A DNA stretch of 64,000 nucleotides, taken from positions 33,803 through 97,802 of the forward strand of contig CAVWLJ010000007.1 in assembly GCA_963755755.1 (NCBI GenBank), written 5' to 3'. The DNA is from DATKNA01 sp963755755 (GTDB lineage: Bacteria; Actinomycetota; Actinomycetes; Actinomycetales; Kineosporiaceae). Below, piece after piece: positions 29,033-38,069 of the stretch (position 1 is its first letter; every line of letters starts with the position of its first letter). The position numbers and the translations under genes are program-made. The notes below the pieces were generated by a model. It made no database searches and had not been told where the DNA came from. It saw only the letters and a list, made by a program, of their open reading frames with translations.

Positions 29033-29887
29033 TCAGCCGAGCCGGCTGAGCTCGTCCTGGGTCAACTGAAGGTCCACCGCCCGGACCGAGTCCCGGATGG
29101 TCTCCGGCCGGCTCGACCCCGGGATCGGGATCACCACGGGCGACAGCGACAGCATCCACGCGAGGCAGACCTGCTGCGGGCTGACGCCGTGGGCGTCGGC
29201 GACCTCCTGGAACGGCGCGAACCGGGAGCCGAGCTCGCCGGCGCTGCTGATGCCGCCGAGCGGGCTCCACGGCAGGAATGCGATCCCCATCCGGTCACAG
29301 AGCTCCAGCTCGGGACGGCTGGACTGGAACGCCGGCGAGAACTGGTTCTGGACGCTCACCAGCCGGCCGCCGAGGATCTCGTTGGCGTGCTGGATCTGCT
29401 GCGGGTCGGCGTTCGAGATGCCCGCCATCTGGATCTTGCCCTCGTCCAGGAGATCGCGGATGGCGCCGACGGACTCCTCGTAAGGGACCTTCGGGTCCGG
29501 CCGGTGGAACTGGTAGAGCCCGATCGACTCGACGCCGAGCCGCTTGAGCGACGCCTCCGCGGCCTCCTTGAGGTGCTGCGGGGAGCCGTCCACCGTCCAC
29601 GAGCCGTCCCCCGGGCGCAGGTGGCCGCCCTTGGTCGCGACGAGGACGCCGGAGGTGTCGCCGCCGTAGGACGCCAGTGCCTCGGCGATGAGCGACTCGC
29701 CGTGGCCCACCTCGTCCGCGTGCTCGTGGTAGGCGTCGGCGGTGTCGATGAGCGTGACCCCGGCGTCCAGCGCGGCGTGGACCGTGGCGATGGAGCGCTC
29801 GCGGTCCGGCCGTCCCTCGATCGACATCGGCATCTCGCCGAGGCCGATCGCCGACACCTCGCGGTTCCCGATCCTGCGTGTCTGCAC
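29033..29887 (-). CDS. Aldo/keto reductase
   Basis: 284 aa; GTG at 29887 preceded by GAGGAGG is the likely start. The catalytic tetrad is visible: Asp and Tyr in LIDTADAYHE, Lys in VLVATKGGH, and His in LYQFHRPD. NADPH-binding residues lie in PIPGSSRPETIRD near the C-terminus. It is a TIM-barrel NADPH-dependent reductase of carbonyl compounds; the best motif fit is the general stress/YajO-like group. Convergent with the esterase gene, 14 bp apart. The substrate is unknown. Confidence 0.88.
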   Translation of the reverse strand: MQTRRIGNREVSAIGLGEMPMSIEGRPDRERSIATVHAALDAGVTLIDTADAYHEHADEVGHGESLIAEALASYGGDTSGVLVATKGGHLRPGDGSWTVDGSPQHLKEAAEASLKRLGVESIGLYQFHRPDPKVPYEESVGAIRDLLDEGKIQMAGISNADPQQIQHANEILGGRLVSVQNQFSPAFQSSRPELELCDRMGIAFLPWSPLGGISSAGELGSRFAPFQEVADAHGVSPQQVCLAWMLSLSPVVIPIPGSSRPETIRDSVRAVDLQLTQDELSRLG

Positions 29888-30025
29888 GGGTCGTGCCTCC
29901 TCGTCGTCGCATGTCTCTCGCAAATCCTCGACGACCCTAGGCAGACGGCTCGAACGTCGCTCGTTGATCCTCCGCCCCTTCCCAGGGTCGCCGTGCGGTA
30001 CGGACGGCGATCAGGAGGGACGACG

Positions 30026-30334
30026 ATGGCTCGCATGACGCCCGACGACGTCCGCACCCTCGCGCTGGCCCTGCCCGGCGCGGTCGAGCTGCCGCACCAC
30101 GAGCGGACGTCGTTCCGCGTCGACGGCAGGATCTTCGCGACCATGGACGATCTCGGCGTCAACGTCCTGCTCGACGAGGAGCCGGCCCGCGAGGCGGCGA
30201 CGGACCCGGGCGTGGAACTTCTGTGGTGGGGCCGGAAGCTGTCCGGCGTCCGGGTCGCCCTGGTGGACGCCGACCGCGCCGTCATCGAGGAGCTGCTCGA
30301 CCAGGCCTGGCGAAGGCGTCGCCGCAGCTCGTAG
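30026..30334 (+). CDS. MmcQ/YjbR family DNA-binding-fold protein
   Basis: 102 aa, ATG preceded by AGGAGGG. Family features: MTPDDVRTLALALPGAVELPHHERTSFRV at the start, then a strand pair KIFATMDD-like (here GRIFATMDDLGVNVLL), and the C-terminal WGRKLSGVRVAL and IEELLDQAWRR. These small proteins have a CyaY-like fold with suspected nucleic-acid binding; no activity is established. The gene is the last before the tRNA cluster and is probably monocistronic. Confidence 0.82.
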   Translation: MARMTPDDVRTLALALPGAVELPHHERTSFRVDGRIFATMDDLGVNVLLDEEPAREAATDPGVELLWWGRKLSGVRVALVDADRAVIEELLDQAWRRRRRSS

Positions 30335-30364
30335 GCCAGGTCGGCGCGCCGTGGCGAACCGCTT

Positions 30365-30393
30365 TTGGAGTGCGGCGGGTGAGCCCCTATGCT
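30365..30393 (+). promoter_or_regulatory. Promoter of the tRNA cluster
   Basis: TTGGAG (30365-30370), a 17-bp spacer, and TATGCT (30388-30393) match the actinobacterial sigma-70 type -35/-10 pattern. The first tRNA begins 45 bp further on, so all three tRNAs are probably read from here. Confidence 0.6.
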
Positions 30394-30438
30394 GGCGGAG
30401 TCCTCGACGGGTCCTGGACGTCAGGGGTGCGTCGCGGC

Positions 30439-30511
30439 GTCCCCATCGTCTAGCGGCCTAGGACTCCGCCCTTTCAAGGCGGCAGCGCGGGTTCGAATCC
30501 CGTTGGGGGCA
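30439..30511 (+). tRNA. tRNA-Glu (anticodon TTC)
   Basis: 73 nt without CCA. The acceptor stem GTCCCCA pairs with TGGGGGC, the T-arm loop reads GGTTCGAATCC, and the anticodon loop CTTTCAA holds TTC at 30473-30475. First of a three-tRNA cluster. Confidence 0.96.
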
Positions 30512-30529
30512 CGGTCTCGAGACCATCGA

Positions 30530-30603
30530 GGCCCCGTAGCGCAGTTGGTTAGCGCGCCGCCCTGTCACGGCGGAGGTCGCGGGTTCGAGTCCCGTCGGGG
30601 TCG
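30530..30603 (+). tRNA. tRNA-Asp (anticodon GTC)
   Basis: 74 nt. Acceptor GGCCCCG pairs with CGGGGTC (one G-U), the T-loop contains GGTTCGAGTCC, and the anticodon GTC is at 30564-30566. It lies 18 bp after tRNA-Glu. Confidence 0.96.
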
Positions 30604-30628
30604 CTCACGAGCGGTTCGCCGCTCGTAG

Positions 30629-30702
30629 GGCCAGGTAGCTCAGTTGGTACGAGCGTCCGACTGAAAATCGGAAGGTCGGCGGTTCGACCCCGCCCCTGGC
30701 CA
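30629..30702 (+). tRNA. tRNA-Phe (anticodon GAA)
   Basis: 74 nt. Acceptor GGCCAGG pairs with CCTGGCC, the T-loop contains GGTTCGACCCC, and the anticodon GAA is at 30663-30665. Last of the cluster; no integrase gene or repeated tRNA 3' end was found downstream. Confidence 0.96.
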
Positions 30703-30887
30703 CCTCCCGCACCAGCGTTTTCGCTGATCAGCCTGCTGCCTCGCCCGCACCATCATGCGCCGCGCGCCGCATGCTTGGCCCCTCGCGGGCATGATCGGCC
30801 GTCCGCTGGTGCATGCGGGTGCACGCAGATCATTACCGGGTGGATCTCGACGTGTCAGTCATCGGCGCGAAGGGCCAGGGTCAGGGT

Positions 30888-32087
30888 GTGACGATGCAGC
30901 CGGGCACCAGACCGCCGGTGATGACCCGCGCTCTGACGTTGCTGTTCGCGGTGGCCGGGGGGGCGGCCGTTGCCAACTTGTACTGGTCGCAACCGCTGCT
31001 GGATCTGATCGCTCGCGATCTGCACGCCTCCGCGGCAGCAGCTGGCTGGCTCGTCACGGCCACCCAGATCGGCTACGCGGCCGGGATCCTGCTGATCGTT
31101 CCGCTCGGTGACGTGCTCGACCGGCACCGGTTGATCCCCATGATGATGCTGATGGCCGCTGCTGCTCTCGTGCTGTGTGCGGTGGCACCGTCGTTCCCCG
31201 TGCTCCTGGTCGCGCTGGCTGCCGTCGGGGTGACCACCGTCTCCGGGCAGATCCTCACGCCGCTGGCCGGGGACCTGGCCGACGACCAGAACCGTGGGCG
31301 GGTGGTCGGGATGGTCGTCAGCGGGATCCTCATCGGCATCCTGCTGTCGCGGACCATCAGCGGGCTCGTCGCCGGGACCGCCGGATGGCGTGCCATCTAT
31401 GTCCTGGCGGCGGTCGTGGCCGTCGTGTTCGCGGTGCTGCTGCACCGGGCGATCCCGCCGCTCGCACCGAAGACCCGGATGCGGTACCCCGCCCTCATCG
31501 CCTCGGTCGGGCAGGTCGTGGCGCGAGAGCGGACTGTGCGCTGGACCCTCGTCCTGGCCGCCACCGGCTTCGGCATGTTCACGATGTTCTGGACCGCCCT
31601 GACCTTCCTGCTCAGCTCGGCGCCCTTCAACTACCCCGTGTCCGTGATCGGCCTCTTCGGCCTGGCCGGGCTCGCCGGCGCCATCGCGGCCCAACGCAGC
31701 GGACGACTGCACGACCGGGGCTGGTCGCTGCCCGCCACCGGGATCGCCCTCGGGCTCGTTCTCGCCTCGTTCGTCCTCTCCGCGTTCGCCGGCCGATCCG
31801 TGGTACTCGTCCTCGTCGTGGTCGTCGTCCTCGATGTCGCCCTTCAGGCGTTCGGCATCCTCAACCAGCTCCGCGTGTTCGCCGTCTCCCATGAGGCACG
31901 TAGCCGGCTCAACACCGCCTACGTGACGTGCAACTTCCTCGGGGGCGCGATCGGTTCCGCGGTGGCCGCCGTCCTGTGGGCCGCCGGTGGCTGGACGGCC
32001 ATCGCCAGCGCCGGCATGGTGCTGAGTCTCCTGGCCTTGGCAGTCTGGGCCGTAGGTCGGCGGGGAGCCCTGGTCGTCGCCGGCTGA
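30888..32087 (+). CDS. MFS transporter (DHA1-like)
   Basis: 399 aa from GTG 30888 (ATG 30894 is the alternative), with 12 hydrophobic helices. Helix 1 carries VANLYWSQPLLDLIARDLHA, a pattern found in a widespread group of uncharacterised drug-efflux-like MFS proteins. The 2-3 loop reads PLGDVLDRHRLIP, and helix 5 has motif C-like GMVVSGILIGILLSRTISG, which favours antiport/export. The substrate is not predictable. The sequence between the tRNAs and this gene contains further GATCATG-type partial inverted repeats. Likely monocistronic. Confidence 0.87.
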   Translation: MTMQPGTRPPVMTRALTLLFAVAGGAAVANLYWSQPLLDLIARDLHASAAAAGWLVTATQIGYAAGILLIVPLGDVLDRHRLIPMMMLMAAAALVLCAVAPSFPVLLVALAAVGVTTVSGQILTPLAGDLADDQNRGRVVGMVVSGILIGILLSRTISGLVAGTAGWRAIYVLAAVVAVVFAVLLHRAIPPLAPKTRMRYPALIASVGQVVARERTVRWTLVLAATGFGMFTMFWTALTFLLSSAPFNYPVSVIGLFGLAGLAGAIAAQRSGRLHDRGWSLPATGIALGLVLASFVLSAFAGRSVVLVLVVVVVLDVALQAFGILNQLRVFAVSHEARSRLNTAYVTCNFLGGAIGSAVAAVLWAAGGWTAIASAGMVLSLLALAVWAVGRRGALVVAG

Positions 32088-32267
32088 CCCTGGCGCCCTC
32101 GATCAAGGGCAGTCCGGTGGCGGTCCGGGACAAGTGCGGACCCAGCGCGCCGGCGTCGCCCAGGACAGGCATGGGTCATCCCGGGTCCGCGGCTCCTCGA
32201 CATGATCGCCGAACTCCGGCGCCCGTCACCGACGGGCCCACACATCGAGTGCGGGAGACTCGCAAGC

Positions 32268-32675
32268 ATGTGGTGGCAGCCGGTCCTGGCGATCGTGGCC
32301 GGACTGCTGGTGGTGTACGCCGCCCTACTGCTGCTGCTGTGGCGGTACGCCCGGCGGCACCCGGAGACCGTCAACCTGCGCGACGCTCTGCGCCTGCTTC
32401 CCGACCTGCTGCGGCTGCTGCGACGCCTCGCCGCCGATCCTTCGTTGCCCCGTGGTGTGCGCGTCCGGCTGGTGCTGCTCTTGGCCTACCTGGCGTCCCC
32501 GATCGACCTGGTGCCGGACTTCGTCCCGATCGTGGGTTACGCGGACGACGCCGTGATCGTGGCGCTCGTGCTGCGGTCGGTGGTGCGTCGAGCAGGCGAG
32601 GACGCGGTGCGACGCCAGTGGCCGGGCTCGGCGCAGGGGTTGGACGTTCTGTTGCAGCTGGCCGGAGCCGGCTGA
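32268..32675 (+). CDS. DUF1232 (YkvA-like) membrane protein
   Basis: 135 aa, ATG start. One N-terminal membrane helix (PVLAIVAGLLVVYAALLLLL) is followed by a basic amphipathic region and then the DUF1232 signature LAYLASPIDLVPDFVPIVGYADDAVIVAL. The domain forms a helical hairpin; its function is unknown. In Actinomycetota it often has this N-terminal anchor. The next gene, a TSUP permease, begins 87 bp later on the same strand and could be cotranscribed. Confidence 0.88.
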   Translation: MWWQPVLAIVAGLLVVYAALLLLLWRYARRHPETVNLRDALRLLPDLLRLLRRLAADPSLPRGVRVRLVLLLAYLASPIDLVPDFVPIVGYADDAVIVALVLRSVVRRAGEDAVRRQWPGSAQGLDVLLQLAGAG

Positions 32676-32762
32676 CGGACGGCGCAGCTGGAGGTCGACG
32701 ACGCTCCGGCATCCTTCAGACACCTGGCCGCTCTCGTTGTACTGGTTCTGGCAGGGTTGGCC

Positions 32763-33521
32763 GTGGTGACGCTTTCCGGTGAGGCAGCTGGGATCCTGCT
32801 CCTGGCGGGCCTCGTGGCCGGGGTCCTGGGCACGGCCGGCGGGATCACCTCTCTGGTGTCCTACCCGGCGCTGCTCGCGGTCGGGGTGCCTGCTCTGCCG
32901 GCGAACGTGGCGAACCTCGTCGCCCTGACGGCCTGCTGGCCGGGCGCTGCGCTCACCTCGCGGCGAGAACTGTCCGGCCAGGGTGCTTGGCTCGTGCGTG
33001 GCTTACCGGTCGCCGCGGTCATGGCGGCCGGTGGCTCTGGACTGCTGTTGGTGACCCCGCCGGGAGCGTTCGCGCGGGTCGTGCCGATCCTGGTCGCAGC
33101 CGGGTCCCTGACCCTGCTGGCGCAACCGGCCCTGACGGCCCGCCGGCACCGGCGCAGCGGCGACAGCCGACTGCTGCTGCTCGTCTCGATCGGGGCGCTG
33201 TCGATCTACAGCGGGTACTTCGGCGCCGGGTCCGGGATCATGGTGCTGGCGACGGTCGCGGTCCTGCTCGACCCGCGGCTGCCGCAGGCCAATGCGGTGA
33301 AGAACATGCTCCTCGGCGCCTCGGCCGTCGCCTCGGCCGTCGTGTTCCTCCTCGCCGGCCCCATCGACTGGCACGCGGTCGCACCACTGGCCCTCGGACT
33401 GTTCGCCGGCAGCACGATGGGGCCGATCGTGGCCCGGCGCGCCCCGGAACGGTTGGTGCGCTGGAGCGTCGCAGCCCTCGGGCTGGTCCTGGCCGTCCGG
33501 CTCTGGCTGTACCCGGAATGA
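32763..33521 (+). CDS. TSUP (TauE/SafE) family permease
   Basis: 252 aa from GTG 32763, chosen for its distance to GGCAGGG; TTG 32757 and GTG 32766 are possible. Eight hydrophobic helices occur in two halves, each with the family pattern: LLAGLVAGVLGTAGGITSLV in the first and SGYFGAGSGIMVLATVAVLL in the second. TSUP members move sulfite, sulfoacetate, thiosulfate or other small organic anions across the membrane. No sulfur gene is adjacent, so the substrate is open. Convergent with the GT2 gene at 33540. Confidence 0.87.
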   Translation: MVTLSGEAAGILLLAGLVAGVLGTAGGITSLVSYPALLAVGVPALPANVANLVALTACWPGAALTSRRELSGQGAWLVRGLPVAAVMAAGGSGLLLVTPPGAFARVVPILVAAGSLTLLAQPALTARRHRRSGDSRLLLLVSIGALSIYSGYFGAGSGIMVLATVAVLLDPRLPQANAVKNMLLGASAVASAVVFLLAGPIDWHAVAPLALGLFAGSTMGPIVARRAPERLVRWSVAALGLVLAVRLWLYPE

Positions 33522-33539
33522 CCACGCACTGCGCGCGCG

Positions 33540-34529
33540 TCAGGCTGCCTCGGCGTACGTCGCCAGCCACGTGCGCGCCGCCTGCATCTCGTCGGAGGGA
33601 ACCTGCTCGACCGCCCGGCGGCGGTAGACGGCGTGGAATCGGTCGGGCAGGAAGATGCCGACGACCGACCGCAACGAGCGGAGGTCGCCGTGACGGGCCG
33701 CCTGCAGCTGCAGCCGCGTGCCCGCCCACCGCTGCCCGCGGCGATAGGCGAGTCCACCGAGGTAGTGCAGCCACGGACCCAGGTCCACGCTCACACCACG
33801 CGCGCGGCGCTCGTCGGCGAACTTGGCGTCGAGGTAGCCCAGCTCCAGGCTCGAGCGTTCGATGTCGTGGGCCATGCCGGACGCATCGATGCGGTAACCG
33901 ACCAGCAGTGCGGGCGCGGAGGCAACCGGCGATCGCAGGCTGAGCCGGGCGTAGAAGTCCCAGTCCGCGAGATTGGAGAGGGCGGTGTCGAAGCCGCCCA
34001 CCTCTCGCGCCAACGCGGTGGTCACCAGGACTCCCGAGCCGCCGCCGGGTATCGCCTGGCTGCTCATCATGAGGTCGCCGATGTCCGCCCGCGGCGGCGG
34101 GAAGGCCACGCTCAGAACACCGCACCGGGAGTCGACGTTGACCGCCCCCGTGCACGCCCACCGTGCCTCTGGTAGCTGCCGCAACGCGTCGATCTGCGAG
34201 CAGAGCTTCTCGGGCGCCCAGAGGTCGTCATCGTCCACGAACGCGACCCACTCGGTGTCCACCTGCTCGAGCCCCGTGTTGCGCGCCTGCGCGACCCCTC
34301 GACGCACCTCATGACGGACGACGCGCACCCGCGGGTCCGCCAGACGCTGCACGGCCTCGGCCGACCCGTCGGTGCCCGCCTCGTCGACGACGATCACCGA
34401 CACGTCGACCCCGCGCTGCGCGAGCACCGAGCGCAAGGTCCGCAGCAGCAACTCGCGCCGGTTGCACGTCGGGATGACCACGGAGACCGCGACCGGGTCG
34501 CGCAGGGCCTCTGTGCGAGGCGAGGTCAC
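33540..34529 (-). CDS. Glycosyltransferase family 2
   Basis: 329 aa, ATG start. GT2 features are VSVVIPTCNRRELLLRTL (residues 15-32), VIVVDEAGTDGS and the metal-binding AFVDDDDLWAPEKL (Asp at 99-102). Mid-protein GGGSGVLVTTALAREVGGFD and a later DWDFYARLSLR match the acceptor half. It is transcribed after the Wzt ATPase gene on the same strand, about 80 bp downstream, so it probably adds sugars to the polymer exported by that ABC system. Confidence 0.87.
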   Translation of the reverse strand: MTSPRTEALRDPVAVSVVIPTCNRRELLLRTLRSVLAQRGVDVSVIVVDEAGTDGSAEAVQRLADPRVRVVRHEVRRGVAQARNTGLEQVDTEWVAFVDDDDLWAPEKLCSQIDALRQLPEARWACTGAVNVDSRCGVLSVAFPPPRADIGDLMMSSQAIPGGGSGVLVTTALAREVGGFDTALSNLADWDFYARLSLRSPVASAPALLVGYRIDASGMAHDIERSSLELGYLDAKFADERRARGVSVDLGPWLHYLGGLAYRRGQRWAGTRLQLQAARHGDLRSLRSVVGIFLPDRFHAVYRRRAVEQVPSDEMQAARTWLATYAEAA

Positions 34530-34608
34530 AGGAGTTCTTCCGGCGTCCGCAGCGGAGGCCGCCGGCCCCAGCCGTCAGCGGCGTCGGCCGCGCAGCAGCG
34601 CGATCGAC

Positions 34609-35844
34609 TCATAGCGGCTCCAGGGTGGTGACGGTCCACGTGCCTTGCGAGGCGATGAGCCGGTCGGGCCGGCCCTTGTGGCTGCCTTCCAGTCGCAACC
34701 ACCCGGCTGAATGTTCCCAGACGAACGTCTCGTAGGTGGTGCCAATCCACACATTGACGACGTATTCACCCGGCATGAGCAGCGGAGGCATGCTCAGGGA
34801 CACGGCGTACTGCCCGGGCGCGCTCAGCAGGCCCGTCGTACCGGTGGTGGACGTGTCCGAGAGGCTCTCGTCCAGGAGCCGCGTCCCCCCTGTCGTCTCC
34901 ACGCTCACGGCGATGTCGAGGCCCGGGATGCGCTCGCGCAGCACCAGGGTGACCTCGACCGTGGCTTGCTCGTCGTTACGCACCCGCCCTGTCGCCGAAC
35001 CGGTCGCACCCCGCAGCCGCAGGGAGGTGAGGGCGACCGGCTGGGCCGGATCGTCGACGAAGACGCGGGCCCCGGCGTCCGGCGTCGCGTCCAGCAGATA
35101 GGCGTCGACGATCTCGGCGGTGGGCCCCACGGCGCGGACCCGGCCCGCGTCCAGCCACAATGCGGTGCTGCACAGGCGGGTGACCGCGTCGAGGTTGTGG
35201 CTGACGAACACCACCGCCCGTCCCGACCGGCCGATCTGCTCCATCGTCCCCAGGCACCGCCGCTGGAACTCGGCGTCCCCCACGGCCAGCACTTCGTCGA
35301 CGAGCAGCACGTCGGCGTCGATGTGCGCCGCGACGGCGAACGCCAGGCGCAGGTACATCCCGGAGGAGTAGCGCTTGACCGGGGTGTCGAGGAACCGTGC
35401 GACGCCCGAGAAGGCGACGATCTCGTCGAGTCGGCGCGCCACGACGGCACGGGGCATGCCCAGCACGGCCGCATTGAGGAAGATGTTCTCCCGCCCGGAC
35501 AGTTCGGGGTGGAAGCCCGTGCCGACCTCGAGCAGTGATCCGACCTTCCCGCGGACCCGGCTGCGCCCTTCGGTCGGCTCCGTGATGCGCGAGAGGATCT
35601 TCAGCAGCGTGCTCTTGCCGGCGCCGTTGCGCCCGACGATCCCCAACGTCGCACCTTCCGGCACCTCCAGATTCACGTCGCGCAACGCCCATACCTCGCG
35701 GCTGTCGTCGTCGGTCCGGCGCCGCCCGCGCATCGTGGAGCGGACGCCGTGCGCCAGCGCCTCTCGCAGATTGTCGGGTCCGACGGCGCTGCCGAGCCGG
35801 TAGCGCTTGCCGACGCCGTGCATTTCGATGGCGTTCCCGGTCAT
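34609..35844 (-). CDS. wzt: Polysaccharide ABC exporter, ATP-binding subunit with C-terminal glycan-recognition domain
   Basis: 411 aa, ATG start 5 bp after the permease stop. The N-terminal 245 residues form the ATPase: Walker A GRNGAGKST (71-79), signature RYSSGMYLRLAFAVA, Walker B VLLVDEVLAVGD and the switch His in VFVSHN. The long linker before Walker A (REALAHGVRSTMRGRRR) is typical of polysaccharide exporters. From about residue 255 a beta-rich C-terminal domain follows (VALTSLRLRGATGSA through FVWEHSAGW), like the Wzt domain that reads the glycan's end modification in O-antigen systems. With the permease it exports a lipid-linked surface glycan. Confidence 0.9.
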   Translation of the reverse strand: MTGNAIEMHGVGKRYRLGSAVGPDNLREALAHGVRSTMRGRRRTDDDSREVWALRDVNLEVPEGATLGIVGRNGAGKSTLLKILSRITEPTEGRSRVRGKVGSLLEVGTGFHPELSGRENIFLNAAVLGMPRAVVARRLDEIVAFSGVARFLDTPVKRYSSGMYLRLAFAVAAHIDADVLLVDEVLAVGDAEFQRRCLGTMEQIGRSGRAVVFVSHNLDAVTRLCSTALWLDAGRVRAVGPTAEIVDAYLLDATPDAGARVFVDDPAQPVALTSLRLRGATGSATGRVRNDEQATVEVTLVLRERIPGLDIAVSVETTGGTRLLDESLSDTSTTGTTGLLSAPGQYAVSLSMPPLLMPGEYVVNVWIGTTYETFVWEHSAGWLRLEGSHKGRPDRLIASQGTWTVTTLEPL

Positions 35845-35849
35845 GCCGA

Positions 35850-36680
35850 TCAGATCACGTCCGCCAGGCGACGTTCGTTGCGGGCGAAGGTGCGCAGGCC
35901 CACCCAGACGGCGATCAGACCGGTCGTAAGGCTGACCACGACGGAGACTCCGGGCGGCGGCGCCGCAAGGAGGACCCAGCGGGCCGTGTCGAGCAGGCCG
36001 ACCATCGGATTGAGGGCGTAGACCCAGCGCCAGTTCGCGGGCACCAGGCTGCTGGAGTACACCACGGGGCTGGCGTACAGCCACACCTGCACGAGCAGCC
36101 CCAGCGCGTGATGGGCATCCCGGTATCGCACCTGAACGGTGGCGAACGTCAAGCCGACACCGAAGGTCAACACGAGGCACCACACCACGACCACGGGGAG
36201 CAACAGCACCTGGAGACCGGGTGGACGGCGCCCGACGACGAGCAGTACGGCCAGCAACAGCAGGGAGATGCCGAAATCGAGCAGGCGAGGCAGGACGCTC
36301 GCCAGCGGAACGGCCACCCGAGGGAAATAGACCTTGGTGATGAGCGGCGCGTTCGACACCAGGCTCGTCGTCGCGCCGTCCAGTCCGTCGGCGAACAGTG
36401 TCCAGACGATCATGCCGGTGAACACGAAAAGGACGTACGGAATCCCGTCGCTCGGAACGTGCACGAGCCGGCCGAAGACGACGGTGAAGACCGCCACAGC
36501 CGCCAGCGGCCGGGCGATCGCCCAGAGCACGCCGAATACCGCCTGCTTGTAGCGCACCTTGAGGTCGCGCAACGCCAGGAACGTGACGAGCTCCCGATAG
36601 CGCCAAAGTTCACGCCAATCGAGCGCCTTTCGGCCGGGTCCGGGGGCGTTCTCGACCCAGACCGTGGCGGCGGCGTCCAT
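35850..36680 (-). CDS. wzm: Polysaccharide ABC exporter, permease subunit
   Basis: 276 aa; ATG at 36680 stands after GGGGAGGGG. Six membrane helices of ABC-2 type are visible, with family motifs WRYRELVTFLALRDLKVRYKQ at the cytoplasmic N-terminus, VPYVLFVFTGMIVWTLF-like in helix 2, SPVVYSSSLVPANWRW and NPMVGLLDTARWVLL. It forms the channel for a lipid-linked polysaccharide together with the adjacent ATPase. Start region faces the divergent GT2 gene with a 144-bp gap that must hold promoters for both directions. Confidence 0.9.
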   Translation of the reverse strand: MDAAATVWVENAPGPGRKALDWRELWRYRELVTFLALRDLKVRYKQAVFGVLWAIARPLAAVAVFTVVFGRLVHVPSDGIPYVLFVFTGMIVWTLFADGLDGATTSLVSNAPLITKVYFPRVAVPLASVLPRLLDFGISLLLLAVLLVVGRRPPGLQVLLLPVVVVWCLVLTFGVGLTFATVQVRYRDAHHALGLLVQVWLYASPVVYSSSLVPANWRWVYALNPMVGLLDTARWVLLAAPPPGVSVVVSLTTGLIAVWVGLRTFARNERRLADVI

Positions 36681-36824
36681 GCCCCTCCCCACGTTCCTGC
36701 CCCGCGCCAGGGCGAAACCGCAGCAGCAGTCTCCATTGTGATCTAGGCGATGCGTGCGGTATCCAGGGCACCGTAGTGCACCTTGTCCACCCGCCTCCAT
36801 CGTGGCGGCAGACCGGATGGCGGG

Positions 36825-38069
36825 ATGGGATACCGACTCGTCGACGTCGATGTCACCGCACCGCTACCGGCGCTGCCGTCCGACGAAGGCCCTGACGGAT
36901 TCGGCGTCCTGCTGCGGGACGGGCGACGCCCGCTGGGCTTCCTGCTTCTCCCACGGTCACAGGCACCGGCGACCGGTGCCGCTCTCGCCGACCTGGCCGC
37001 CGCCGTCGGTGCACCGGGCCTGCTGACCGAACGGGTGCGGCGCGCACTCCTCGTGGAGGAGGAGCCCCCGGCGGCAGCAACGCCGTCGGTGACCGTCGCC
37101 GTCTGCACACGGAACCGGCCGGACGACCTCGTCGAGTGTCTCGGCAGCGTGCTCGCTGCCGTCGGGACGCACCAGGCGGAGATCCTGGTCGTGGACAACT
37201 GCCCGCCCGACGAGCGGACTCGCGAGGTGGTCTCCCGGCTGGACGGCGTGCGTTACGTCCGGGAGCCGGTGGCGGGGCTCGACGTCGCGCGCAACCGCGC
37301 GCTCGAGGAGGCCCGCGGGGAGTGGATCGCCTTCGTCGACGACGACGTCCGGGTGGACCGGTACTGGCTCGACGGGTTCGCCGCCGCACTGGTCGAGCAT
37401 CCCGACGCGGCCGCCCTGACCGGCTTGGTCCTGCCGGCCGAACTGCAGACGGACGCGCAGCTCCGGTTCGAGCGCCGGGGCGGCTTCGGCCGCGGATACG
37501 AACAGCGCCGCTGGGACGGCCGGCACGGTCCCGGCAACCGGCTCCACCCGCTCGGGGCGGGGATCTTCGGCGCGGGCTGCAACATGGCTTTCGACGTCGC
37601 TGTGATGCGCTCGGCAGGGGGCTTCGACGAGGCGCTGGACACCGGACCCCCGCTGCCGGGCGGAGGCGATCTCGACGCCTTCTACCGGGTGCTCGATGCC
37701 GGGCACGTCCTCGTCTACGAGCCCCGGATGGCGGTGTTCCACCGGCACCGCCGCGGGATGGACGAACTGCGCCGGCAGTACGCCTCCTGGGGGGCGGGGT
37801 TCGCCGCCTTTCTGGGCGCACGCTGGGGCGACCGGCGGGAACGTGCCCAGATCGTCCGGATGGTCGTGTGGTGGCTGCGCTACCAGCAACGGCAGCTGGC
37901 CGGAGGCGTGCGCGAGCGCAACGGCGAGGACGTCCGCTCGGCCTGGGCGGAGTTGGTGGGCGGGGTCACCGGCTTGCCGTTCGGGTACCCGCGGTCGCGC
38001 CGGCGCATGGCCCTCCGCCGGGCGGACGCAGGAGCATCGCCGACACGACCAGCCCAGTCGCGGCCATGA
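36825..38069 (+). CDS. Glycosyltransferase family 2 with N-terminal extension (paralogue 1)
   Basis: 414 aa, ATG at 36825. Residues 1-90 form a non-catalytic leader (DGFGVLLRDGRRPLGFLLLP) that resembles the leader of the next gene product. The GT2 core follows: TVAVCTRNRPDDLVECL, ILVVDNCPPDERT, EWIAFVDDDVRVDRYWL with the DxD-type triplet, and GAGCNMAFDVAVMRSAGGFDE. The C-terminal FHRHRRGMDELRRQYASWGAG is typical of GT2 enzymes of surface-glycan clusters. It is coupled to the next gene by an ATGA overlap at 38066. Acts with the exporter on the opposite strand. Confidence 0.87.
   Translation: MGYRLVDVDVTAPLPALPSDEGPDGFGVLLRDGRRPLGFLLLPRSQAPATGAALADLAAAVGAPGLLTERVRRALLVEEEPPAAATPSVTVAVCTRNRPDDLVECLGSVLAAVGTHQAEILVVDNCPPDERTREVVSRLDGVRYVREPVAGLDVARNRALEEARGEWIAFVDDDVRVDRYWLDGFAAALVEHPDAAALTGLVLPAELQTDAQLRFERRGGFGRGYEQRRWDGRHGPGNRLHPLGAGIFGAGCNMAFDVAVMRSAGGFDEALDTGPPLPGGGDLDAFYRVLDAGHVLVYEPRMAVFHRHRRGMDELRRQYASWGAGFAAFLGARWGDRRERAQIVRMVVWWLRYQQRQLAGGVRERNGEDVRSAWAELVGGVTGLPFGYPRSRRRMALRRADAGASPTRPAQSRP

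Noticed and set aside
30439..30887. tRNA cluster as an integration site of a mobile element.
   Set aside because: No integrase, no repeated tRNA 3' end and no change of gene content typical of an island immediately downstream.
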